From Cyclobacterium plantarum (lineage in GTDB: Bacteria > Bacteroidota > Bacteroidia > Cytophagales > Cyclobacteriaceae): a stretch of 64,000 bases of DNA. Location: the NCBI RefSeq assembly GCF_011290685.1, contig NZ_JAANYN010000004.1, positions 248,001 through 312,000 of the forward strand, read 5' to 3'. Shown one piece after another: positions 28,901 to 34,915 of this stretch (within the stretch, counting starts at the first letter, position 1; the number at the start of each line of letters is the position of its first letter). The position numbers and the translations under genes are program-made. Below the pieces are notes generated by a model. It did no database searches and was not told the origin of the DNA. It saw nothing but the letters and a program-made list of their open reading frames with translations.

Positions 28901-31082
28901 TAGTTCGGCAGCCAGTTATACCACTTCAAATACCTCATCAAACAGCTCAGGAGCCTATTCGGCCTTGTATTATACAGAAAGGTATGGTAAAGATTTTTCA
29001 TATGTAATTCCGGTAGAAAATGGAGTGTATACGATAAATACTTTTCATAATGAACTGTGGTTTGGCAGGGGTGGTCCAGCAAGTAAGGCCGGACAAAGGG
29101 TTTATGATATTTTGATCGAAGGAGAGGTAGTTAGAAACGACTTTGATTTGTTTGTCGAAAATGAAAATCAACCAGTACGTCTGACTCACGAAAACATTTC
29201 TGTTACCGATGGAGAATTGGAAATACGGCTTATTTCAAGTGTAAACAATGGTTCTATTGCCGGTTTTTCTATCATTGCCGAGAATATTACATCTACTTTG
29301 CCAGAAGCGATCATTGAAACGGATATTCAGGAAGGTCCTTTCCCGTTAACGGTCAATTTTTCGGGTAGCAGTTCATCCGGAAATGGGGCCTTGACTTATA
29401 ATTGGGATTTTGGTGATGGAACAGGTTCTACTGAAATGGATCCCAGTCATGAATATGTAACCGCAGGGGAGTATACAGCAGTATTAACCGTCACGGATGA
29501 AGAGGGAAATCTGGCAACAGATCAAACGATTATTGCTGTAAATGACCCTGCAAATCAAACTGACTTCTCACTTCAAGTTAATTCGGGAACTAATAACACT
29601 GTAAATTATTTAGGAAATGAATTTATGGGAGAATCCTCCTCAGGAGTTGCCTTTTCCAGTTCATCTACTTTTAGCAATAGCAGTGCAGGGTCCCCGGAAT
29701 TATTTCTGACTGAAAGGTTTGCAAGGAATTTCACCTATACCGTTTCAGTTGAGAATGGGGTTTATACCGTAAAAACCTATCATAATGAATTGTGGTTTGG
29801 AAAAAATGGACCAGATGATGCTCCTGGACAGCGAGTGTATGATATAATAATTGAGGGTGAAATTGTAAAAGATGATTTTGATCTTTTTGTTGAAAATGGA
29901 AACGAGCCAGTTGAATTGATTTTTGAAGATATCGAGGTCAAGGATGGAGTTTTGGATATCAACCTATCAGCCACAAGTAATAATGCAAGTATATCAGGTT
30001 TTTCAATCCAATCTAACGCAGGTGGGGTTCTTTCGCCAACTTCCATCCTTACTGCATCCCAGACAGAAGGTTTTGCGCCTTTTGAAGTTTTATTTGACGG
30101 ATCTGCTTCTTCGGGAGAAGGTGAACTTACCTATTCCTGGGATTTTGGAGATGGAAATATTAGTCAGGAAATAAGTCCTGTACACGTTTATGCCGACCCG
30201 GGCACCTATGAGGCTTCATTAACAATAATGAATGAAAGTGGGCTTACAGACGTTTCTACGATTGAAATAAGCGTGTTGGATGAATCAGAACCCTCGTGGA
30301 CATTAAGTTTAAACACAGGGTCTTCTAAAAACACTTCTTACCTTGGAATGGATTTTGTCGGGGACAATGCATTTCCTGAGTATTACAATAGCACCAGCAC
30401 CTTTATCAGTAGTGGTAGCAGCGAGCCGGTGATTTTCAGGACTGAAAGGTATGACAGCTTCTTACAATATGAAATTCCAGTAGAAAATGGCACCTACAGG
30501 GTGAAAACTTATCATACCGAACCCTGGTTTGGTAAAGCCGGTCCGGAAGGGAGTGCAGGAAGCAGGGTGTTTGATATTTATGTTGAGGAGGAACTGGTGA
30601 AAGATGACTTTGACATCTTTCTGGAAAGCAACAACCAGGCTACGGAATTGTTATTTGAAAACATTGAAGTTACAGATGGCACCATGAACATTGATTTTCT
30701 GGCTTCAGTAAATAATTCCAATGTATCCGGTATTGTTTTGGAAAAGATGCTATCTAAAAAAGGGGACATTGCATCATCTTCCAGAATTGTAACTGAAGGT
30801 ACGATGGAAGGCTCGGGTAACATCCAGGAATTTCCGGATGTAATACTCTATCCTAACCCAGCCAGTCAGGAAGCATTTGTTAGACTAGAGGGTGATTTGG
30901 CCCTTGATTGGATAAGTATCTACACCATGTCTGGGCAACAGGTATTTATTCAAGATGTAAGAGATAATGATCAGTCTGAATATATGATACCAGTTGACAA
31001 GCTTGAACAGGGAGTTTACCTGTTGAGGTTGATTGCAAAAAATGGGGCTCAACTTCAGCTACGACTGATTGTGAAAAAATAG
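22989..31082 (+). CDS. Giant T9SS-secreted multidomain surface protein (sugar-dehydrogenase propeller, malectin, Kelch, PKD)
   Basis: About 2,697 residues. Signal peptide 1-28 (ends LFAQ). Residues ~35-600 form a sugar/sorbosone-dehydrogenase-like beta-propeller. Residues ~603-665 hold calcium loops (DYDHDGYTNQDE, DDDGDGILDKDD) of thrombospondin type 3 kind. A LamG-like domain spans ~670-917, a cadherin-like part ~921-1012, malectin-like domain 1 ~1015-1187, an He_PIG Ig fold ~1190-1285, and Kelch repeats ~1287-1590. Malectin-like domains 2-5 then alternate with three PKD domains (WDFGDG) from ~1704 to 2585. The C-terminus (~2614-2697, VILYPNPASQEAFVRL onward) is a type A T9SS sorting domain. 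The ATG at 22989 is chosen over a TTG nine bases earlier. Probably a carbohydrate-binding adhesin or surface enzyme. A strong terminator follows. Confidence 0.88.
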   Translation: MVSAAKNSLRIVSFILFIWFTYQNHLFAQNVSFNQTSLNFNDFDNINQGTSLQFGPDERLYVSQLKGEIKIYSVLKEGANQYDVVGEELLLGVKNIPNYDDTGLLAYDNRGNRQITGLTVVGTAENPVIYVSSSDPKWGGPSGDKLLDTNSGIITKISWTGESWEVVDLVRGLPRSEENHSTNGLEFTIINDKPYLLVASGGLTNAGAPSKNFTYITEYALSAAILSIDLEAIEALPTKTDSHSGRSFKYDIPTLDDPSRENVNGIYNPNDPNYDGIDVNDPFGGNDGLNMGMVTENGPVQIFSPGYRNSYDLVVTEDRKLFVTDNGANINWGGLPLGEGNASMINNNYDPGEPGSSPLNPSSAGEFVDNQDHLLLVTPNLDAYVPGSYYGGHPTPVRANPGQAYIEGEPFPYAPGGAGLYTKFIGDNNNYANVTPIFTPSDNFRTQILEPIAPGQPGFDAYAANSLPANWPPVPLSRANPAEADFIAPTLANSNGPQPNIVTVFPNNSNGIAEYKATNFDGALKGSLVVGKNGGTLHLVHLNGDGSLREVEFSKWNLNGGNALGITTNGDNEIFPGTVWVATFDNRIMVLTPEDDVFCIPVDDPDFDPAADYDHDGYTNQDEIDNGTDYCSGGSAPDDYDKDFISNLNDEDDDGDGILDKDDSFQIGYPSDLPLENQLFTNQSDASGQEFGYLGLGLTGLMNNGDDNPNWLNWLDKGNESPGDPDIYGGTAGAIQISMTGGTADGLANNQDKGFQLGINAGTETGNFIISSGIIGLSSPGQLYDFDGEGEIGIQIGDGTQSNFIKLVFTKEGIYAAQEIDDVEDTSPLYQEIPELERPGANTLIELAFEVNPYTGTVEPKYKYDNQPYISLGIMETGGTIKEAIQNIDVPLAIGIYGSSHDMEKSFVGVWNYFKISGEVPYTIRELRDISRLLGDPDVFTDLNEYFDDDDGVNNLTYTIAENTNPVIGAEIEDNVLRLIIPNDEVSTDVTVRATDENGYFVEQSFNVLVEQDFEILMRINAGGPTINIEEDLPVWLSNNLSGPEETELFAVSGGKVSTNSFSASNRHVSIPEYISDEEYEQLFNKERYSPDASMDYTIPLPDGEYLVNIYMGNGFEGTSTLLKRYFDIQIEGELVESSLDLIERFGHKIGGMEQYQVSVADGELNIAFLKQKENPLLNAIEIIGKPIQIPIEYERVEDQINFINYELDGSMFVVASGGNGNLNYSAEGLPPGIYLEPTNGTIYGTIEEGALANSPHRVRITIDDEDEIHSDAVSFNFTWTISPELSEQKWTLKEESTDYSGRHENSFVQAGDKFYLMGGRESSRTIDIYDYAKDEWRSLSNINPHSFNHFQALAYNGLIWVVGAFQTNDFPNEIPASHIWMFDPVNEEWIQGPEIPEERRRGSAGLVEHRGKFYLVGGNTQGHDGGYVSYFDSFDPETGEWTVLADAPRARDHFFATKLGSRMYVISGRQSGGPEGTFAPVLPEVDVYDFNSQTWSTLPAGLNLPTPRAGAIVNNYLDKLIVAGGEVPGISEALATTEMFDPLKQSWETLDSMNFARHGTQGIVSGKGLFVLGGSPNRGGGNQKNMEYFGFDQPNGEPLTAGELVYEDSIIFRKGQPKELSVSLEGGNTGLWVKSVILTGPNAEDFIILDGELPENVFWKPGHQFNLLLDYEGEALEGNAELVINWGKSGQTIIPIEGDGDFEEVSLYFNSGTFDDVVFDGKTYLGDHYLTDIHNGGSVYKNTNIEAPALYQTERFSSELSYEIQLPNGIYTVTTHHTETWFGQPGGGVEAAGKRVYDIYLETQKVKANFDLFLENGNQPMALVFEDIEVTDGKLNLDLIAINNNATISGLSIVNQGELGAFPIANISTSANSGIGPLEVEFSNDASSPQEFTFFWDFGDGNFSSEENPIHVFETEGEYLVSLTVYNSEGDSANDQVLVTVNSPDAFEMHVNSGSNNLVSLEGIDFVGESSSAASYTTSNTSSNSSGAYSALYYTERYGKDFSYVIPVENGVYTINTFHNELWFGRGGPASKAGQRVYDILIEGEVVRNDFDLFVENENQPVRLTHENISVTDGELEIRLISSVNNGSIAGFSIIAENITSTLPEAIIETDIQEGPFPLTVNFSGSSSSGNGALTYNWDFGDGTGSTEMDPSHEYVTAGEYTAVLTVTDEEGNLATDQTIIAVNDPANQTDFSLQVNSGTNNTVNYLGNEFMGESSSGVAFSSSSTFSNSSAGSPELFLTERFARNFTYTVSVENGVYTVKTYHNELWFGKNGPDDAPGQRVYDIIIEGEIVKDDFDLFVENGNEPVELIFEDIEVKDGVLDINLSATSNNASISGFSIQSNAGGVLSPTSILTASQTEGFAPFEVLFDGSASSGEGELTYSWDFGDGNISQEISPVHVYADPGTYEASLTIMNESGLTDVSTIEISVLDESEPSWTLSLNTGSSKNTSYLGMDFVGDNAFPEYYNSTSTFISSGSSEPVIFRTERYDSFLQYEIPVENGTYRVKTYHTEPWFGKAGPEGSAGSRVFDIYVEEELVKDDFDIFLESNNQATELLFENIEVTDGTMNIDFLASVNNSNVSGIVLEKMLSKKGDIASSSRIVTEGTMEGSGNIQEFPDVILYPNPASQEAFVRLEGDLALDWISIYTMSGQQVFIQDVRDNDQSEYMIPVDKLEQGVYLLRLIAKNGAQLQLRLIVKK
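28098..30745 (+). repeat. Tandem malectin-PKD coding repeats within the giant gene
   Basis: Four malectin-like units (about 28098-28560, 28830-29290, 29562-30015, 30297-30745) alternate with three PKD units. Each malectin unit repeats the pattern TER-(F/Y)...Y-x(2,3)-V(E/L)NG-Y...WFG...G-x-RV(Y/F)DI...DLF-(V/L)EN. The repeats are diverged at DNA level, so duplication is old and they are maintained as protein domains. Confidence 0.85.
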
Positions 31083-31106
31083 GGATATTAAAAATAGGTA
31101 CAAAGA

Positions 31107-31138
31107 AAAAAACCTGGTCAAAAGACCAGGTTTTTTTA
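31107..31138. terminator. Strong terminator after the giant surface-protein gene
   Basis: CCTGGTC (31113-31119), loop AAAA, GACCAGG (31124-31130), seven T following and an A-run preceding. Perfect 7-bp stem (9 with the flanking A/T pairs). It can work in both directions and also separates the tRNA genes on the other strand. Confidence 0.92.
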
Positions 31139-31207
31139 TTCACTTTAACCACTAACAACCACAAATAAAGTCTATCCTCCTTGCGGAGAAATCAACTATA
31201 TTTGTTG

Positions 31208-31279
31208 TAGTCCGTACGGGAATCGAACCCGTGTTTCATCCGTGAAAGGGATACGTCCTAACCCCTAGACGAACGGACC
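31208..31279 (-). tRNA. tRNA-Glu (UUC), copy 2 of a tandem pair
   Basis: A 72-base cloverleaf on the minus strand. The acceptor GGTCCGT pairs with ACGGACT (the outer pair being G-U). The anticodon loop is CTTTCAC (anticodon TTC, glutamate). The T arm holds GGGTTCGATTCCC. No CCA is encoded. The anticodon stem opens with a T-G pair, the single-base difference from its neighbour. It is downstream of the other copy in the same transcript, 18 bases apart. Confidence 0.95.
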
Positions 31280-31297
31280 TTAAGCATAAAAAAAATG

Positions 31298-31369
31298 TAG
31301 TCCGTACGGGAATCGAACCCGTGTTTCATCCGTGAAAGGGATGCGTCCTAACCCCTAGACGAACGGACC
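31298..31369 (-). tRNA. tRNA-Glu (UUC), copy 1 of a tandem pair
   Basis: A 72-base tRNA-Glu with anticodon TTC in loop CTTTCAC, an anticodon stem CATCC/GGATG with all Watson-Crick pairs, and the same acceptor and T arms as copy 2. CCA is not encoded. It is first in the tandem unit and has a full consensus promoter 38 bases upstream. Confidence 0.95.
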
Positions 31370-31406
31370 ATTTGATTAAGAATATGCTCTTTTCTCAAAG
31401 GTGATG

Positions 31407-31437
31407 CAAATATAGGGCCTTTCGATAACAAACCAAA
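31407..31437 (-). promoter_or_regulatory. Consensus promoter of the tRNA-Glu pair
   Basis: On the minus strand TTTG (31434-31437), a 19-base spacer and TATATTTG (31407-31414) match the Bacteroidota -33/-7 consensus exactly. The start point should fall near 31400, about 30 bases before the first tRNA. Confidence 0.72.
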
Positions 31438-31504
31438 ACCCACCAAAAAATATTCCCTAAAGAATATCCAAACCTTTGAAAATTAGTCAATAAAATTAAT
31501 TTAG

Positions 31505-31542
31505 TTGAGAAAAGTGCGATTGAACAAACTTTTTGTTCTCAA
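31505..31542. promoter_or_regulatory. Nested dyad symmetry upstream of peroxiredoxin gene
   Basis: GAACAAA (31522-31528) and TTTGTTC (31532-31538) form a 7-bp inverted repeat with a 3-base centre. TTGAGAA (31505-31511) and TTCTCAA (31536-31542) form a second, overlapping one. Together they lie 50-90 bases before the peroxiredoxin start and could be an operator or alternative RNA hairpins. They match no regulator site known to me. Confidence 0.4.
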
Positions 31543-31592
31543 TTTCTGTTTCCCTACAAAGTCTATAGAATAATTTAAATTTAAATAAAGTT

Positions 31593-32228
31593 ATGTCATT
31601 AAGATTAGGAGATACCGCACCAAACTTTACCGCCGATTCTACAGCAGGTAAAATCAATTTTCATGAATATTTGGGTGATAGTTGGGGGATATTGTTTTCC
31701 CATCCGGCGGATTACACGCCGGTCTGTACTACAGAACTTGGAGCCGCAGCCAAATTAAAGGATGAATTTGACAAGAGAAACGTTAAAATGCTGGCGCTAA
31801 GTGTTGATGGTCTGGAAAGCCATAAATCCTGGATCAATGATATCAATGAAACCCAGCATACTACGGTAAATTTCCCTATCATTGCAGATGAGGATAGAAA
31901 AGTATCCGGATTGTACGATATGATTCATCCGAATTCAAATGAAAATTTTACTGTTCGTTCTGTTTTTATTATTGGAAATGATAAAAAAATCAAACTGATC
32001 ATCACATATCCGGCCAGCACCGGTAGAAACTTTGATGAACTTTTGAGGGTAATTGATTCATTGCAATTGACGGCAAACTATTCTGTGGCCACCCCGGCCA
32101 ACTGGAAACATGGAGAAGATGTAGTAATCGCTCCCGCTATTAAGAATGAAGACATTCCGGCTAAATTTCCCAAAGGGCATAAGGAAATCAAACCTTATCT
32201 CAGGACAACACCACAGCCAAATTTATAG
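31593..32228 (+). CDS. 1-Cys peroxiredoxin (Prx6 family)
   Basis: A 211-residue cytosolic thiol peroxidase that reduces hydrogen peroxide and organic hydroperoxides. The active-site block SHPADYTPVCTTELGAAAK places the peroxidatic cysteine at residue 45. There is no other cysteine in the protein, so it is a 1-Cys enzyme needing an external thiol. The long C-terminal domain (about residues 155-211, with TPANWKHGEDVVIAP) and overall length mark the Prx6 branch rather than AhpC. The conserved Arg lies in NFTVRSVFII. The gene is monocistronic, with a dyad-rich leader and its own terminator just after the stop. Confidence 0.95.
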   Translation: MSLRLGDTAPNFTADSTAGKINFHEYLGDSWGILFSHPADYTPVCTTELGAAAKLKDEFDKRNVKMLALSVDGLESHKSWINDINETQHTTVNFPIIADEDRKVSGLYDMIHPNSNENFTVRSVFIIGNDKKIKLIITYPASTGRNFDELLRVIDSLQLTANYSVATPANWKHGEDVVIAPAIKNEDIPAKFPKGHKEIKPYLRTTPQPNL

Positions 32229-32248
32229 TAGACAGTAACCAACTTGGT

Positions 32249-32281
32249 AAAAAGGGTGATATTTATCACCCTTTTGTTTTT
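32249..32281 (+). terminator. Rho-independent terminator of the peroxiredoxin gene
   Basis: GGGTGAT (32254-32260), loop ATTT, ATCACCC (32265-32271), flanked by five A and TTTTGTTTTT. A perfect stem directly after the stop codon. Confidence 0.9.
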
Positions 32282-32431
32282 ATTGACTGCTACAAGACTT
32301 GATCAGGCTTTTTTTCACCAATTCGACTTTTTAAACCCTTTTTTTTATCGATATTTGGTTTTTACCATAAGGAATATCATATTTATCGCTTTAGTGCATT
32401 TTTATATTTATAGCCTAGTCTTTAAGGAAGT

Positions 32432-33505
32432 ATGATTAATAGTATTATTAAAGGGTCCGGAAAATACTTACCGAACATTAAAATCCCCAATGATTATTTT
32501 TTGACCAGAAAATTTTATGACAGCGATGGTCAGCCTTTGGTGAAATCCAATAAAGATATCGTTGCCACCCTTCAAAAAATAACCGAAATAAGGGAAAGAC
32601 GATATCTTGAAGATAACCTAATGACTTCGGATATGGCCTATTTTGCTGCCAAAGAGGCGCTGGATTCCTCAGGGATAGATGCTGAGTCTTTGGACTACAT
32701 CATAGTAGCACATAATTTTGGAGATATTTTGCCAGATAACAAAAGAGTGGATATTTGTCCAACGATTGCCGCAAGGGTAAAGCATAAGTTGGCAATTAAA
32801 AACCCGTATACAGTTGCTTATGATTTACCTTTTGGATGTCCTGGATGGGTGCAGGGGATGATTCAGGCCAATTATTATATCAAATCAGGTGATGCAAAAC
32901 GAATCATGGTGATAGGGGCGGAGAATTTATCCAGGATTTCGGACCCGCATGATATGGACAGCATGATTTTTTCTGATGGGGCAGGAGCTGTGATCCTGGA
33001 AGCCTTAGAGCAGAAAGAACCTGTGGGGATTATCAATCACCTGACCAGATCGGATACCCTGGAACATGCTCATTTATTGACCATGGGGGCATCTTACAAC
33101 AAGGACTACCCTGACAGCACCTTGTTTTTAAAAATGAATGGAAGGAAATTGTATGAATATGCCATTAAAACCGTTCCAACTACCCTTAAAACTTGTATCG
33201 ATCGCTCAGGCATACCATTGGAAAGGATTAAAAAAGTATTGATCCACCAGGCTAATGCTAAAATGGACCATAATATTTTGGACAGGTTGTTTCATTTGTA
33301 TGGGGATGCACCGGCTCCGGCAGGGTTGATGCCCATGAGTATTCAGGAGTTGGGAAATAATTCGGTAGCTACGGTTCCTATTTTATATGACATGGTCGCC
33401 AAAAGCAGTATGGAAGGGCACGCATTCCTGACTGGAGAATATGCCCTATTTGCCTCCGTAGGAGCAGGCATGAATATCAATGCTTTTGTCTATAGGCATC
33501 CTTAA
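32432..33505 (+). CDS. 3-oxoacyl-ACP synthase III (KAS III/FabH-like) family protein
   Basis: A 357-residue thiolase-fold condensing enzyme. The catalytic triad of the FabH family is present: Cys136 in LPFGCPGWVQG, His272 in VLIHQANAKMDHN and Asn309 in ELGNNSVATVP. It is about 40 residues longer than housekeeping FabH (near 317), with an N-terminal insert around KFYDSDGQPLVKSNKD. This marks a separate KAS III-like branch found in Bacteroidota, perhaps for a special lipid or secondary acyl chain. No acyl carrier protein gene lies nearby. The amidohydrolase gene follows after 21 bases on the same strand, suggesting co-transcription without an obvious shared pathway. Confidence 0.85.
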   Translation: MINSIIKGSGKYLPNIKIPNDYFLTRKFYDSDGQPLVKSNKDIVATLQKITEIRERRYLEDNLMTSDMAYFAAKEALDSSGIDAESLDYIIVAHNFGDILPDNKRVDICPTIAARVKHKLAIKNPYTVAYDLPFGCPGWVQGMIQANYYIKSGDAKRIMVIGAENLSRISDPHDMDSMIFSDGAGAVILEALEQKEPVGIINHLTRSDTLEHAHLLTMGASYNKDYPDSTLFLKMNGRKLYEYAIKTVPTTLKTCIDRSGIPLERIKKVLIHQANAKMDHNILDRLFHLYGDAPAPAGLMPMSIQELGNNSVATVPILYDMVAKSSMEGHAFLTGEYALFASVGAGMNINAFVYRHP

Positions 33506-33526
33506 GAAAAAATATATGTAGATATT

Positions 33527-34357
33527 ATGAATAAGATCGATTCACATCAGCATTTCTGGAAGTATGATGTTAATAAATTTTCCTGGATCAGTGATGACAT
33601 GCCGGTGTTAAAAGAGGACTTTCTTCCTGAGAAGTTTCAAACAATACTGGCAGCAAACGGAATAGAAGGGACCGTTGCTGTGCAAGCTTTGCAAAATCCT
33701 GAGGAAACACAATTCCTGCTGGATTTAGCCGAAAAATTCCCTTTTATTTTAGGGGTAGTCGGCTGGGTGGACCTTAATTCAGATCAATTGTCTGCTACCT
33801 TGCATGCCTATGCACCATTTTCCAAATTAAAGGGATTCAGGCACCTGCTTCAGGATGAAGCAGATCCGGAATATATACTTAGACCTGCCTTTCAACGTGG
33901 TTTGGCAGAAGTTTTTGAGGCTGGTTACAGTTATGACCTGCTGGTATTTCCCCACCAACTGGATGGTGTCATCCAGACGGTGAGCAATTTTCCTGAGGGA
34001 AACTTTGTATTGGACCATCTTGCCAAACCTTCCATAAGAAAAGGTGAAATCCAGGAATGGGGACAAAGGATAAGGGACCTGTCAAGCCATCCGCGGGTGT
34101 ATTGCAAGCTTTCCGGTATGGTTACAGAGGCCGATTGGCAAGAGTGGAAAGCAACTGATTTTTTCCCTTACCTGGACCTGGTGATGGAGTCTTTTGGGGA
34201 GGACAGGCTTATGTTTGGATCTGACTGGCCAGTTTGTAATTTAGCAGCCAATTACGATCAGGTTAGCAGCATATTGGAAAAGTACCTGGAAGGCCAGCCA
34301 CATAGGGTGCAAAATAAAATATGGGCTGAAAATGCCAGACACTTTTACAGACTTTAG
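33527..34357 (+). CDS. Amidohydrolase family protein, L-fuconolactonase-like
   Basis: A 276-residue cytosolic TIM-barrel hydrolase of the Amidohydro_2 family. Its start KIDSHQHFWKYDVNKFSWI is the pattern of L-fuconolactonase and related sugar-lactone hydrolases. FVLDHLAKPSIRKGEIQEW, VYCKLSGMVTEADW and LMFGSDWPVCNLA supply the metal- and substrate-binding His and Asp residues in the right order. Fuconolactonase opens L-fucono-1,5-lactone in the non-phosphorylative fucose pathway. A fucose/rhamnose mutarotase gene lies 140 bases downstream, in support of a deoxysugar role. Other genes of that pathway are not in the window. Confidence 0.85.
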   Translation: MNKIDSHQHFWKYDVNKFSWISDDMPVLKEDFLPEKFQTILAANGIEGTVAVQALQNPEETQFLLDLAEKFPFILGVVGWVDLNSDQLSATLHAYAPFSKLKGFRHLLQDEADPEYILRPAFQRGLAEVFEAGYSYDLLVFPHQLDGVIQTVSNFPEGNFVLDHLAKPSIRKGEIQEWGQRIRDLSSHPRVYCKLSGMVTEADWQEWKATDFFPYLDLVMESFGEDRLMFGSDWPVCNLAANYDQVSSILEKYLEGQPHRVQNKIWAENARHFYRL

Positions 34358-34435
34358 CACAAAAGAATCTATTTGAACCCGAGCATCATGCAATTCACGA
34401 ATCAAGGGATGATTTCTACAGAAGCGATACCTTCG

Positions 34436-34454
34436 CAAAGGTCAGGAACCTTTG
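34436..34454. repeat. Hairpin in the leader of the mutarotase gene
   Basis: CAAAGG (34436-34441) and CCTTTG (34449-34454) pair around a 7-base loop. The flanks ATAC and GTAT could lengthen the stem past an asymmetric bulge. No T-run follows. It might be an operator or a leader structure of the mutarotase gene. Confidence 0.3.
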
Positions 34455-34497
34455 GTATGGGGCTTCTTATGGCCTTTTAAAAACAAATTATTAATAC

Positions 34498-34833
34498 ATG
34501 AAACGCTATTGTTTGGCACTGGACCTGGTAGATGACCCAGAAATCATTGAGCAATATAAACTGCACCACCAAAAGGTACCCGGTCTGATTGAGAAAAGCA
34601 TTCGGGAAGCAGGCATAAAAGTCATGGAAATTTACCTGACAGGAAACCGCTTGTTTATGATTATGGAAGTAAATGATGACTTTTCCTTTGAGAAGAAGGG
34701 AAAAATGGATGCTGCAAACGAAGGTGTTCAGAAATGGGAACAAATGATGGACCAGTTACAAAAAGCATTGCCCTGGGCTAAACCAGGAGAAAAATGGGTA
34801 CTGATGGATAAGATTTTTTCGTTAAAAAAATAA
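34498..34833 (+). CDS. L-rhamnose/L-fucose mutarotase family protein
   Basis: A 111-residue dimeric alpha-beta protein that interconverts anomers of rhamnose or fucose. It starts KRYCLALDLVDDPEIIEQYK and continues HHQKVPGLIEKSIREAGIK, the standard RhaM family pattern. The active-site His/Tyr region (YKLHHQ), the strand segment MEIYLTGNRLFMIMEVNDDF and the C-terminal block LPWAKPGEKWVLMDKIF agree in spacing. Length is typical (about 105-115). With the fuconolactonase-like gene upstream it probably serves L-fucose use, and a strong hairpin follows. Which deoxysugar is the true substrate cannot be read from the sequence. Confidence 0.9.
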   Translation: MKRYCLALDLVDDPEIIEQYKLHHQKVPGLIEKSIREAGIKVMEIYLTGNRLFMIMEVNDDFSFEKKGKMDAANEGVQKWEQMMDQLQKALPWAKPGEKWVLMDKIFSLKK

Positions 34834-34870
34834 ATATTCTCAAGGTTAGGGATAGGAAAGTGGATACCAT

Positions 34871-34904
34871 AAAAAAAGGCTGCCCGTTTTTGGGACAGCC
34901 TTTT
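34871..34904. terminator. Bidirectional terminator between mutarotase and pnt operon
   Basis: GGCTG-CCC and GGG-A-CAGCC pair with one bulged A (34878-34900), preceded by seven A and followed by TTTT. It lies between two convergent transcription units. Confidence 0.85.
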
Positions 34905-34915
34905 AAAATGTTAAA

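Noticed and set aside
28098-30745. Regular repeats considered as a CRISPR or satellite array
   Set aside because: The repeats are long, diverged and in frame, and encode malectin-like and PKD domains.
32244-32435. 63-codon frame ending with an ATGA overlap on the KAS III-like gene
   Set aside because: It begins with TTG inside the peroxiredoxin terminator hairpin, and its first hydrophobic residues are coded by that stem. No ribosome-binding site is present, so a real gene there is unlikely.
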